In this document: positions 1 to 7,410 of the stretch, one piece after another
Numbering within the stretch: position 1 is the stretch's first letter
Layout of the letters: each line of letters opens with the position of its first letter
IMG/VR virus record: IMGVR_UViG_3300046011_004673
Location: 1-44,218 of that record
From: a virus
Length of the DNA stretch: 44,218 bases
Direction: 5' to 3' (one strand)
The notes under the pieces: generated by a model
The model's input: the letters and a program-made list of their open reading frames with translations, nothing else
What the model was told of the DNA's origin: nothing
Database searches by the model: none
Made by a program: the position numbers and the translations under genes

Positions 1-38
1 AACTTTTTCTGGTGGCAACCTGGTATATCGTTCCGCTC

Positions 39-545
39 ATGCCCAGCAAGAAGCCTGCCGCCCCCACCGACCCCAAGCCCGGCGACCCCAAGCCCAAGTC
101 CAAGGCCAAGCTCATGGCGAAGACGGCTGTACCGCCCCGTCCCAAGCCCCGCACCAGTGCTCGACCCGGCGACGCTGCGCCGAAGCCCGGAGTAAACCGG
201 GGGCGACAAGCGCAGGTGCCCAAGGCATCGCGCCCATACTTCGAGCAGTCCAACTTCAACTCGCCGAAGGTTGAGAAGTCCAAGACCAAGATCAACGATA
301 TGTACGTCAAGCACCTGAGAAGGCAAGGCTGGACGGACGCCGACCTCTACGCCGATCGGTTCCAAGGCAAAAAGAATCCCAAGCCCAAGACAACGCAGAT
401 CAGTTCCACGGCCAAGCCTGGCAGCTCCGCTTCCAACTCCGTCCGTGGCAATGTTGCCCGAGGAGGTGCTGCTGGCGCCCGTGGCAATTCGGGCGGTGGC
501 ATCGGCGGACGCGGCGGCGGACGGTTGTTCGCCCGTGGCAAGTAG
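39..545 (+). CDS. Small basic low-complexity protein, unknown function
   Basis: A 168-residue protein rich in Lys, Pro, Ala and Gly. The first 70 residues are Pro/Lys repeats, residues about 75-115 look more structured (Arg/Lys/Asp with a Trp-Thr-Asp segment), and the C-terminus is a Gly/Arg/Ala tail. I know no family for it. No clear SD site precedes the ATG at 39, and an in-frame GTG at 12 would add nine residues, so the start is uncertain. It heads the rightward late block and sits before another basic protein, which suggests a DNA- or capsid-associated role, but that is inference. The window starts just upstream, so promoter and leader are not visible. Confidence 0.6.
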   Translation: MPSKKPAAPTDPKPGDPKPKSKAKLMAKTAVPPRPKPRTSARPGDAAPKPGVNRGRQAQVPKASRPYFEQSNFNSPKVEKSKTKINDMYVKHLRRQGWTDADLYADRFQGKKNPKPKTTQISSTAKPGSSASNSVRGNVARGGAAGARGNSGGGIGGRGGGRLFARGK

Positions 546-583
546 AACGACCAGGATCAACCGGAACTACAAAGGACACCAAC

Positions 584-1186
584 ATGGCTGACACCGGAGC
601 ACAGAAGTACCTCACGGCGCTGGAGAAGAAGCGCAAGAACGAAGACCGCAGCACCGGCGTCCGCAAGGGTGACGCCCAGGTAGCCAAGGAGCAGAAGGCA
701 AAGGCTGCCAAGACCGAGGATTCAGCCGCTCGACGCTCTGCGTCCAAGCCGTCTGCACCGAAGCCTGCACCCAAGACTGGTCCAACTCGAGATGCTCCGG
801 CGTATCGAGGTGCGAACAAGTCCAAGTCATCCGACACAAAGCCGGGCCGTGGCTCACTGGGTACCACGAACCGTTCGCGCGACGCCGCCAAGTCGAACAA
901 GAGCAAGGGTTCGTCGAAGGAAGGCCCGAACGCAACGGCCATCGCCGCCGGGATGGGAGCACTGGGTGCCGCCTCGGCAGCGGCATCCAGATCCTCGAGC
1001 AAGCCGTTGACAACTCCTCGCACTCCTGCGCCCCAGGTGCGTGTTGGCAACTCGGTCGTCCCCAAGAGCAAACTCGGAAGTCCCAGCCAGTATCGGACCC
1101 CGAAGTACCCGCAGTATGGCGGTCGGGCCCGTGGCGGTGGCGGCAGCGCCATCCTCCGTGGTGGCGGCGGCATTCGAGGGCGCTGA
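584..1186 (+). CDS. Lysine/serine-rich basic protein, unknown function
   Basis: A 200-residue basic protein with an AAAGGA SD seven bases before its ATG. The N-terminal 60 residues are charged (Lys/Glu/Arg, probably helical), the middle is Ser/Lys/Pro-rich, a short Ala/Gly hydrophobic stretch lies near residues 125-138, and the end is Gly/Arg-rich, much like the preceding protein. No recognised domain. The next gene starts three bases after its stop, so the two are likely co-translated. Composition suggests a nucleic-acid-binding or packaged protein; this is inference only. Confidence 0.65.
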   Translation: MADTGAQKYLTALEKKRKNEDRSTGVRKGDAQVAKEQKAKAAKTEDSAARRSASKPSAPKPAPKTGPTRDAPAYRGANKSKSSDTKPGRGSLGTTNRSRDAAKSNKSKGSSKEGPNATAIAAGMGALGAASAAASRSSSKPLTTPRTPAPQVRVGNSVVPKSKLGSPSQYRTPKYPQYGGRARGGGGSAILRGGGGIRGR

Positions 1187-1188
1187 TC

Positions 1189-1464
1189 ATGGCGATCAAG
1201 CGCGGCTCGGAGACGTTCGCTGGCTACAACAAGCCCAAGCGCACACCGAATCACCCGACGAAGTCGCACGCCGTGCTGGCGAAGTCGGGCGATCAGGTGA
1301 AGCTGATCCGGTTCGGCCAGCAAGGCGTGCGGGGTGCCGGCAAGAACCCAACGTCCGCCAAGGACAAGGCACGCAAGAAGTCGTACTACGCTCGGCACAA
1401 CGCCCAGGACTCGTCGCCCGACAAGATGTCGGCGCGCTACTGGAGCCACAAGGTCAAGTGGTGA
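1189..1464 (+). CDS. Conserved phage hypothetical protein (KPKRTP..KSH..VKLIRFG type)
   Basis: A 91-residue basic protein. The pattern of a KPKRTPNHP-KSH block, then VKLIRFGQQGV, then a Lys/Arg stretch, ending in an MSA.YW..KVKW tail, is one I recognise from many environmental and marine phages, where it occurs near structural genes; I believe Pfam lists it as a DUF (DUF6321, from memory). Function is unknown. Its stop overlaps a GTG start of the following membrane protein (GTGA). Confidence 0.8.
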   Translation: MAIKRGSETFAGYNKPKRTPNHPTKSHAVLAKSGDQVKLIRFGQQGVRGAGKNPTSAKDKARKKSYYARHNAQDSSPDKMSARYWSHKVKW

Positions 1465-1634
1465 GGCGTAGACTGATGCAATGGCTTGGGTTTCTGATCG
1501 ACGGCGCCATCGGCATCGGTCTGTGCGTCCTGTTTCTGGCGGTGACGATCATCGCCGTGTGCGACTGGCGCAAGATGGCGCGCAAGACGCCGCCTCGAGG
1601 GACGGCGGATCAGCCGTTCCCCCGGAAAGACTGA
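1461..1634 (+). CDS. Small single-pass membrane protein
   Basis: A 57-residue protein with one hydrophobic segment at about residues 8-34 between a basic N-terminus and a basic, Pro-containing C-terminal tail, which suggests an inner-membrane anchor. The GTG at 1461 overlaps the previous stop by four bases and is preceded by AAGG; an in-frame ATG at 1476 is the alternative and would give 52 residues. Too short and generic to assign; lysis or superinfection roles are possible but not shown. Confidence 0.5.
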   Translation: MRRRLMQWLGFLIDGAIGIGLCVLFLAVTIIAVCDWRKMARKTPPRGTADQPFPRKD

Positions 1635-1651
1635 GCGCCGACGAACTCTGG

Positions 1652-1744
1652 GTGGCCCAGCGGGGCCGCCCGGTGCTGACGGTGATCGACGGTGATGGCG
1701 AACTTGTTGCGCCAATGCACCGCGCGTCGCTACGCATTGTGTAA
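1652..1744 (+). CDS. Possible mini-protein or gene remnant
   Basis: Downstream of the membrane-protein stop the next frame becomes protein-like (Leu-Ser-Ala-Asp-Glu-Leu-Trp, then PVLTVIDGDGELVAPMHR) and ends at 1744. The only near in-frame start after the upstream gene is a GTG at 1652, giving 30 residues; the readable pattern begins a little earlier, near 1633, so a non-standard start (CTG 1631) or loss of the 5' end is possible. It fills an otherwise empty gap of about 150 bases. Weak call. Confidence 0.25.
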   Translation: MAQRGRPVLTVIDGDGELVAPMHRASLRIV

Positions 1745-1789
1745 CGTGCCAGCCATCGAAGTCCCGACGAACGATGGAGGTTCTGGGCA

Positions 1790-2128
1790 ATGGCAGACAA
1801 CAACGGTCAGTTGATCACGCACGGTTTGGTGGGCACCACCGCTGAGACCTCGTACCTGACGTCATCCGTCAACCAGGTGGCGGTGCGCAACACTCATGCG
1901 TCGCAGACGCTGGCGGTGCGCGTGTTCACCGGCAACACGGCTGCCGCTGCGGCAGCCAGGGCCGACGCCACCGATGCGGTGGCGCTGGCCGACGAGAACT
2001 GGTTCGTTCCGGCCGGTGCCCGAGTCGTCGTGTTCAAGTCGCCTCGCGCCAAGTACGTTGCGCTGTCCGTGCTTGGCTCGGGCGCGTCGACCCCGTACGT
2101 GACCGAAGGGTCCGACTGGTTCGACTGA
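1790..2128 (+). CDS. Putative virion surface / decoration protein
   Basis: A 112-residue protein with a GGAGG SD. Its alternating hydrophobic pattern (VAVRNTHASQTLAVRVF; AGARVVVFKSPRAKYVALSVLG) fits a beta-sandwich, and it lacks signal or membrane segments. It overlaps the next structural gene by one base-sharing ATGA junction. Small beta proteins beside structural genes are often head decorations or fibre-base proteins, but I do not recognise a named family. Confidence 0.6.
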   Translation: MADNNGQLITHGLVGTTAETSYLTSSVNQVAVRNTHASQTLAVRVFTGNTAAAAAARADATDAVALADENWFVPAGARVVVFKSPRAKYVALSVLGSGASTPYVTEGSDWFD

Positions 2129-3834
2129 TGACTGCTCCACGCAAACCCAACCAAGTAGTCGGGGTTGCACCAGTTGGAGTGGAAACCAATGGCGCCGGGT
2201 TCTCTGCTGTCGGCACATCGGTTCTCGATTCGTTCTTCGTGCAGACTCCATACGTCGGCAGCGGTGTCGGCTACAACCAGGGTTCCGGTTCGCTCAACAT
2301 CACCACCGGTGTTGCGACGAATGCCGAGTTCCTGGCTCGCAGCAAGTGCGCGTTTTCCGGCCCGCTGCGGATGCGGTTCTCGCTGACTGCATCGCAGCGA
2401 ATCGTCAACAACAACTTGGCTGTCATGCTGGCCGACCTGATTGGCGAGAACCTGGCGTACACGATCGTCAACTCGACGACCGTGGATGTGCAGATCGTGC
2501 GCCACGGCTTCACTGCCCAGATGGTCGGCCAGTTCGTCAACATTGCTGCTATCACCGGTGCAGCAGGCGTGCCCGGTCGATACGCGATCGCCTCGATCCC
2601 TGGCGTCGACACCATCCGATTCACCGTGGCTGGCTGGCCGGCGTCGGGCAGCGGCCTGTGTACCGTGTTCGGTCGGAACTACATCCGCAACCTGGTCACG
2701 GGTGCCACGGCGACGGCCATCAACTTCGATGCGCAGCGCAACGGCTGGGCGACTGGTGACACCGCTGGCACGGTGAACACCACGGCATCGCCTGGCACCG
2801 TGGTGATGAACGACTGGACCGGACGAGACCTGTTCTTCTCGGATGCGTTGCGCGCGTCGGCCACCGGCCCGAACTTCACCACGCGTGCATCGCGCTACGA
2901 GAACCTGCCGGATCTGACCGATCGTCTGTACGTGTTCATTTGGTCGTTCAACGGCACGACGGCCCCGGCATCGACGACGACGTGGACGCTCGGCCATCTG
3001 ACAATCGAGAACCACCCTGCGCAGGCGGTGATGCTTGCTGGCGTGCGCTCCCAAGGCACACAGAATCCCTTGCCGGTGGCATTGACCACCAGTGCGGCGA
3101 CCGTTGGTGCGGTTAGCATCGCTCCGGGGTCAACGCTGGCCGCTGTCACGTCGGCCAACCTTGGGATTCCTGCCATCGTCAACGACGTTGCTTCGGCGGC
3201 GATTACGAGCACGGCCACGGTGGCTGCAATCACGCCAGGCTTCGGCACATCGTACGAGGTCAACATCCCCGTCACGGCGGTCAGCGGCACCAGCCCGACA
3301 ATGGATGTGTCGATCGAAGAGTCCGACGACAGCGGCACGAACTGGTACAAGGTCTACGACTTCCCGCGCATCACGGCCGTCGGCATGTACCGCTCGCCGG
3401 TGTTGCCGTTGGCCGGCAACCGTGTTCGGTACGTTCAGACTCTCGGCGGCACAACGCCGTCGTTTACCCGTGCGATCAACCGGTTGCAGTTATCGCGCGA
3501 CGTGTTTGCCACGCGCCAGTTGATCGATCGAACGATCGTGTTGACGACCTTGAACTCGACGACGGCTCAGTTGCAGACCCAGGACTGCGGCAACCGTGTG
3601 CAGTTGGTCATCAACGTGGGTGCTATCACGACGACTGCACCCGCTCTCCAGATGGAAGGCTCCGACGACAACGGCGCAACGTGGTACAGCGTTGGCTCGC
3701 CATTGACGGCGGTGGCGTCGAGCACGGTGCAGATCGGTATCAACAACGTCCACACTCAACTCATGCGCGCTCGCGTGTCGACGGCCGGTGTTGGCGTCAC
3801 AGCAGGGTACGTGTTGATCAAGGCGCACGACTGA
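2128..3834 (+). CDS. Virion structural protein with duplicated C-terminal beta modules
   Basis: A 568-residue Ser/Thr/Ala/Val-rich protein with the composition of phage tail or capsid-surface proteins. The C-terminal third holds two copies of a module whose hallmark is E(S/G)DD(S/N)G.(N/T)WY, at about residues 394-405 and 511-520, followed by hydrophobic strands, typical of repeated Ig-like or carbohydrate-binding-like beta domains. The N-terminal half has long beta-rich segments. It is translationally coupled to the preceding gene (ATGA). Exact position in the virion is not known. Confidence 0.65.
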   Translation: MTAPRKPNQVVGVAPVGVETNGAGFSAVGTSVLDSFFVQTPYVGSGVGYNQGSGSLNITTGVATNAEFLARSKCAFSGPLRMRFSLTASQRIVNNNLAVMLADLIGENLAYTIVNSTTVDVQIVRHGFTAQMVGQFVNIAAITGAAGVPGRYAIASIPGVDTIRFTVAGWPASGSGLCTVFGRNYIRNLVTGATATAINFDAQRNGWATGDTAGTVNTTASPGTVVMNDWTGRDLFFSDALRASATGPNFTTRASRYENLPDLTDRLYVFIWSFNGTTAPASTTTWTLGHLTIENHPAQAVMLAGVRSQGTQNPLPVALTTSAATVGAVSIAPGSTLAAVTSANLGIPAIVNDVASAAITSTATVAAITPGFGTSYEVNIPVTAVSGTSPTMDVSIEESDDSGTNWYKVYDFPRITAVGMYRSPVLPLAGNRVRYVQTLGGTTPSFTRAINRLQLSRDVFATRQLIDRTIVLTTLNSTTAQLQTQDCGNRVQLVINVGAITTTAPALQMEGSDDNGATWYSVGSPLTAVASSTVQIGINNVHTQLMRARVSTAGVGVTAGYVLIKAHD

Positions 3835-3840
3835 GAGGCG

Positions 3841-4014
3841 ATGATGAGTCCCGAGGAATTGATCGTCTTGCTCGAACGGCGTCAGCACTGGCTGGCTGAA
3901 CAGCGGCTGGTTTCCGTGAGCAGCGGAGACATCGCAGGCATGGACGCGATCGACCAACAGATTGCTGGCTGCGAAGCAAGCATCACGGTCCTTCGGGCTG
4001 GGCTGGCTACGTGA
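3841..4014 (+). CDS. Small predicted coiled-coil protein, possible fibre-assembly factor
   Basis: A 57-residue protein starting Met-Met-Ser-Pro-Glu with a GAGAGG SD, reading through a mostly helical sequence (LIVLLERRQHWLAEQRL, then IDQQIAGCEASITVL). It sits between two virion adhesin-type genes. Short helical proteins in such positions can be tail-fibre chaperones, but no motif proves it. The 65 bases after it hold only the SD of the next gene. Confidence 0.55.
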   Translation: MMSPEELIVLLERRQHWLAEQRLVSVSSGDIAGMDAIDQQIAGCEASITVLRAGLAT

Positions 4015-4079
4015 TGGTTGCTCTGCTCACCAATCCATTGGCCGAGAGGCCATGAGCTAATCGACGGGAGGAAATGCTT

Positions 4080-5045
4080 ATGTCAACAGTCAACAATCGA
4101 CCCAGCACTCCGCTGGTCACGCAACTGGACAACGACGACGAAATCTACGCCATGCGCGTGATCAGCGACAGGGCCGAGTTGGTGCGAACCACAATGGCAG
4201 TAGTGGGTGCTGCTGCGGCTCGAACCCCGAATCTGCAAACCTTCCTGGCGAACGGCACGTGGACGAAGCCGACCGATGCTGCTTACACGTGGGCGCAGGT
4301 CACGGTGGTGGGCGGCGGCGGTGGTGGTGGTTCTGGCCGTCGCGGTGCAGCGGGCACGGTGCGTTGTGGTGGTCAGGCTGGCGGCAGTGGCGGCGTGTCC
4401 ATCGCAACGTTCAACGTCGCTGACCTGCCCAACACTGTGTCGGTCACGGTCGGTGCTGGTGGCGCAGGTGGGTTGGTTGTCACGACTGACGATACGAACG
4501 GCAACAACGGCGGCGCTGGTGGATCGACGACGTTCGGATCACTCTTGGCGACAAACACCAGCGGTGGTGGCGGTGGTGGACTGAACAACGGCTCAACCTC
4601 GACGGGGTTCGGTGGTTCCGGCAATGTGTTTGGTGCGCTTGGTGTTTCAAGTCCGTCAACAACCGGTGGCGCTGGCTCCGCTGCCCAGAACCGGTTTGCG
4701 ACATCCACTGGTGGCGCTGGTGGCGGTTTGACCGCAGCGAACGTTTCATCGGTTGGTGGCTTGGGCGGCTCTACGTGCACGGTTCAGGCCAACCCAGCCG
4801 CAGGTACTGCTGATGGCGGTGCTGGTGGCGCAGGCGTGAACTCAACGATTCAGCCAGGCGCTTTCGGCGGCTCGTCGGGTGGAGGCGGTGGTGCGGGCAA
4901 CGCAGCCGGGACCATTGCCGGTGGTGCTGGTGGTGCGTCTGGCTACGGCTCCGGCGGTGGTGGTGGTGGCGCATCGACCAACGGTGCAAACAGTGGCGCA
5001 GGTGGCGCAGGAGGCGGAGGTTTCGTCATGGTGGTGTGTTTCTGA
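4080..5045 (+). CDS. Glycine-rich tail fibre / adhesin
   Basis: A 321-residue protein. Residues about 1-60 form a polar N-terminal head; a TFLANGTWTKP-type strand and VTVVGGGGGGG entry at about 58-85 lead into some 230 residues of GGAGG-type glycine repeats, as in the glycine-rich phage adhesin domains that pack as polyglycine-II helices and bind host receptors. The ATG at 4074 lies only two bases after the GGAGG SD, whereas the ATG at 4080 has an eight-base gap, so I chose 4080. The stop overlaps the next ATG (TGATG). Confidence 0.75.
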   Translation: MSTVNNRPSTPLVTQLDNDDEIYAMRVISDRAELVRTTMAVVGAAAARTPNLQTFLANGTWTKPTDAAYTWAQVTVVGGGGGGGSGRRGAAGTVRCGGQAGGSGGVSIATFNVADLPNTVSVTVGAGGAGGLVVTTDDTNGNNGGAGGSTTFGSLLATNTSGGGGGGLNNGSTSTGFGGSGNVFGALGVSSPSTTGGAGSAAQNRFATSTGGAGGGLTAANVSSVGGLGGSTCTVQANPAAGTADGGAGGAGVNSTIQPGAFGGSSGGGGGAGNAAGTIAGGAGGASGYGSGGGGGGASTNGANSGAGGAGGGGFVMVVCF

Positions 5046-5317
5046 TGGGCGTTCAACGCTGGCTCATCCTCGACGCCGATGGCGTAGTGCAGAACGTCGT
5101 CATGTGGGACGCCGACGCGAACCCGGACTGGCAACCGCTCGAAGGCTTTACTGCTATCCCCGACGACGGTCGAGACTTCAACTCGGCCAACGACCAGCAG
5201 CCAACGACTGACGACACGATTGATGCGTTGCTGCAGGCGATCAAAGCACTTGCTGCCAACAAGCGTGCCGAGGCGACCAGCATCCTGTCTGGGCTGGACG
5301 CCACACCACCTGCCTAA
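5045..5317 (+). CDS. Small tail-fibre-associated protein, unknown
   Basis: A 90-residue acidic protein beginning MGVQRWLILDADGVVQNVV. Proteins with this start (a short beta hairpin reading D..G.V.N.....) and a WQP turn are common just after phage fibre genes, where some act as assembly factors; assignment here rests on position. The C-terminal half (residues about 50-85) is predicted helical. One-base overlaps at both ends (TGATG and TAATG) put it in a tightly coupled group. Confidence 0.5.
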   Translation: MGVQRWLILDADGVVQNVVMWDADANPDWQPLEGFTAIPDDGRDFNSANDQQPTTDDTIDALLQAIKALAANKRAEATSILSGLDATPPA

Positions 5318-5580
5318 TGGCTCCTCGGCCTGCCGCAAACCCTCGCAAGTCGGCGCGTGGGTACGCTGCGAACCCTGAATCGCGCCGCAAGAAGGCTGCG
5401 TACGACACCAAGTTCGGCCAGAAACCCGATCAGCGGGCCAAGCGGGCTGAACTGGCTGCCGAGCGCCGCAAACGGGGCATGATGGGCAAGGGCGGGCCCG
5501 ATCTGTCGCACACCAAGGACGGCAAACTGGTGCGTGAGGCCCCTGCGGCCAACCGGGGACGGAACCGAAGCAAGAAGTAG
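5317..5580 (+). CDS. Conserved small basic phage protein
   Basis: An 87-residue Lys/Arg-rich protein. The pattern NP..RRKKAAYD.KF..KP.Q..KRAEL..ERRKRG..GKGG.D.SHT recurs in many environmental phage genomes, often close to the terminase gene, as here (18 bases before it). It resembles basic nucleic-acid-binding segments seen near HNH or terminase genes but has no recognisable catalytic motif. Function unknown. Confidence 0.7.
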   Translation: MAPRPAANPRKSARGYAANPESRRKKAAYDTKFGQKPDQRAKRAELAAERRKRGMMGKGGPDLSHTKDGKLVREAPAANRGRNRSKK

Positions 5581-5598
5581 GCGTGTAGAGTCCCCGCG

Positions 5599-7410
5599 AT
5601 GACCGATCTAGTCGATGATCCGTGGGCCAACCTGCGCACCAAGCCCAAGGAAGACCCCCAAGCCCGTCGCTACGAGACGATGAAGGCGTATCAGGGCAAG
5701 TCCATCGAGGCAAACCGCCGCAAGGACCGCTTCATCGAGCTGATCGGCACCGGCAGCACCATCGACGAGGCGTTGGCCGAGGTCGGCGTAGGCCGCAACG
5801 CCTACAAGCAGTGGCGCAACCGTGATCGGTCGTTCGCAGCGCGTGTCGATGTCGCCCGAGCGGGCAAGAACGTGCTCCGAGGCGAGTATTCGGGCGGCCA
5901 CGCCGAGTACGCCGAGCGGTACTTCGGCATGTCGTATGCCTGGTTCCAGTTGCTGTTCATTCAGGAGCTAGAGAACCTGCCTCCGGGCAACATCCTCATG
6001 GCGCTGTGGCCGCCCGAGCACGGCAAGACCACGACCTACGAGAACTACGCGTCCGAGACGTTGGCCCGGCACCCCGACCGACGCATGACCGTGGCTGGTG
6101 GCAACCTGCGCATCGCGCAGAAGATCCTTGAGCGCGTGAAACGACGCATGGAACCGGACGGCCCGTACCCCCAGTACGTCAACGACTGGGGTCCGTTCAA
6201 GCCGCCGACCGGCCAGGGCCGTGACCGGATGATCGCCCAGCCGTGGGGGTCCGGCTACTTCAACGTGTTCAAGAAGTCGTCGCACGACGAACGCGACTAC
6301 TCGATGCAGGCGCTGGGCTTCAAGAGCGAGATCGTGTCGACCCGTACCGACCATCTGCACATCGACGACCTGCAGTCCACCAAGACGCTGAACCTGACCG
6401 ACTCGATGGAGGAGTGGCTGCGCCAAGACGCACTGTCGCGTCCCGGCGAGTACGGCATCACCACGATTGCGGGCACGCGCGTGGGCGATGACGACATCTA
6501 CAGCCGTCTGGCGAACGACGACTCGCTGTCGGGCATCCTGAAGGTCATCAAGTTCAAAGCCATCCGCACTGACCCGATCACCGGCGAGCAGCAGGCGCTG
6601 TGGCCCGAGCGGTACAACCTCGACCAGTTGGACCGCCAGCGCCGCAAGGTCGGCCAGGAGGCGTGGGACCGCAACTACATGCAGGAGCCGGGCGCGTCGA
6701 ACACCGACCGGGTGTTCACCGACGAGATGATCGACCGCTGCAAGAACCCGCTGCTGTCGTTGAAGCACAACGTCACCCCCGGCAACATCGTCTACGTCGG
6801 CCTCGACCCGGCGCTCGGCGGCCAGAACTGCGTCATTGCGTGCGAGGCGACGCCCGAGGGCCAACTGATCGTGCGTCGTATTCGTGAAGACGCCGGCCTG
6901 CAGCGCAACGAGCAGATCATGCAGTGCGTCAACGACGTGGTGGCCTGGTGCAACCTGAGTGGCTACGTCACCGACGTCGTCGTGGAGTCGATGAACTTCC
7001 AGCGCGGCCTGGCTCGAGATGAGCGCCTGCTGGACATGCAGTCGCACTACGGCTTCGCACTGCGCGAGCACCTGACGGGCTGGAACAAGTACGACGAGAA
7101 CATCGGCGTAGCGTCGATGTGCGAGTCGTTCCTGCGCGAAGAGATCATCATTCCCTGGGCCGACGACGACTTGACTCGCAACGAGATGGAGGAGTTGGTG
7201 CGTCAGTTGCGTGCGTGGAAGCCGGGCAAGCGCGGCACCAAGTTGCGCCAGGACCGGGTGATGGCGCTGTGGTTCGTGTGGATTCTGTGGCGCCAGCGAT
7301 ACAAGCGCACGGATCTTGGTGCAGCGAATACCGGCCAGTGGCAGACAAGAGCGGTACCGTGGAAGCAGACCAGCAGCAGTCTGATCATCCCCATTGGAGC
7401 GCGCCTGTGA
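5599..7410 (+). CDS. terL: Terminase large subunit
   Basis: A 603-residue DNA-packaging motor: ATPase plus nuclease that pumps phage DNA into the prohead through the portal. Residues about 45-78 look like a helix-turn-helix (TIDEALAEVGVGRNAYKQW), which may substitute for part of a small subunit; no separate small terminase was found. A Walker A-type loop, PPEHGKTT, lies at 138-145, a Walker B-type strand (HLHIDD) at about 251-256, and the RNase H-like nuclease starts at VGLDPALGG near 402 with VVVESMN near 460. Length is normal. It overlaps the portal start by four bases (GTGA). Confidence 0.93.
   Translation: MTDLVDDPWANLRTKPKEDPQARRYETMKAYQGKSIEANRRKDRFIELIGTGSTIDEALAEVGVGRNAYKQWRNRDRSFAARVDVARAGKNVLRGEYSGGHAEYAERYFGMSYAWFQLLFIQELENLPPGNILMALWPPEHGKTTTYENYASETLARHPDRRMTVAGGNLRIAQKILERVKRRMEPDGPYPQYVNDWGPFKPPTGQGRDRMIAQPWGSGYFNVFKKSSHDERDYSMQALGFKSEIVSTRTDHLHIDDLQSTKTLNLTDSMEEWLRQDALSRPGEYGITTIAGTRVGDDDIYSRLANDDSLSGILKVIKFKAIRTDPITGEQQALWPERYNLDQLDRQRRKVGQEAWDRNYMQEPGASNTDRVFTDEMIDRCKNPLLSLKHNVTPGNIVYVGLDPALGGQNCVIACEATPEGQLIVRRIREDAGLQRNEQIMQCVNDVVAWCNLSGYVTDVVVESMNFQRGLARDERLLDMQSHYGFALREHLTGWNKYDENIGVASMCESFLREEIIIPWADDDLTRNEMEELVRQLRAWKPGKRGTKLRQDRVMALWFVWILWRQRYKRTDLGAANTGQWQTRAVPWKQTSSSLIIPIGARL

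Noticed and set aside
4080-5045. Mycobacterial PE/PPE-type or collagen-like protein
   Set aside because: Glycine repeats are GGAGG/GGG, not Gly-X-Y, and the head strand TWTKP plus the phage context fits a glycine-rich adhesin.
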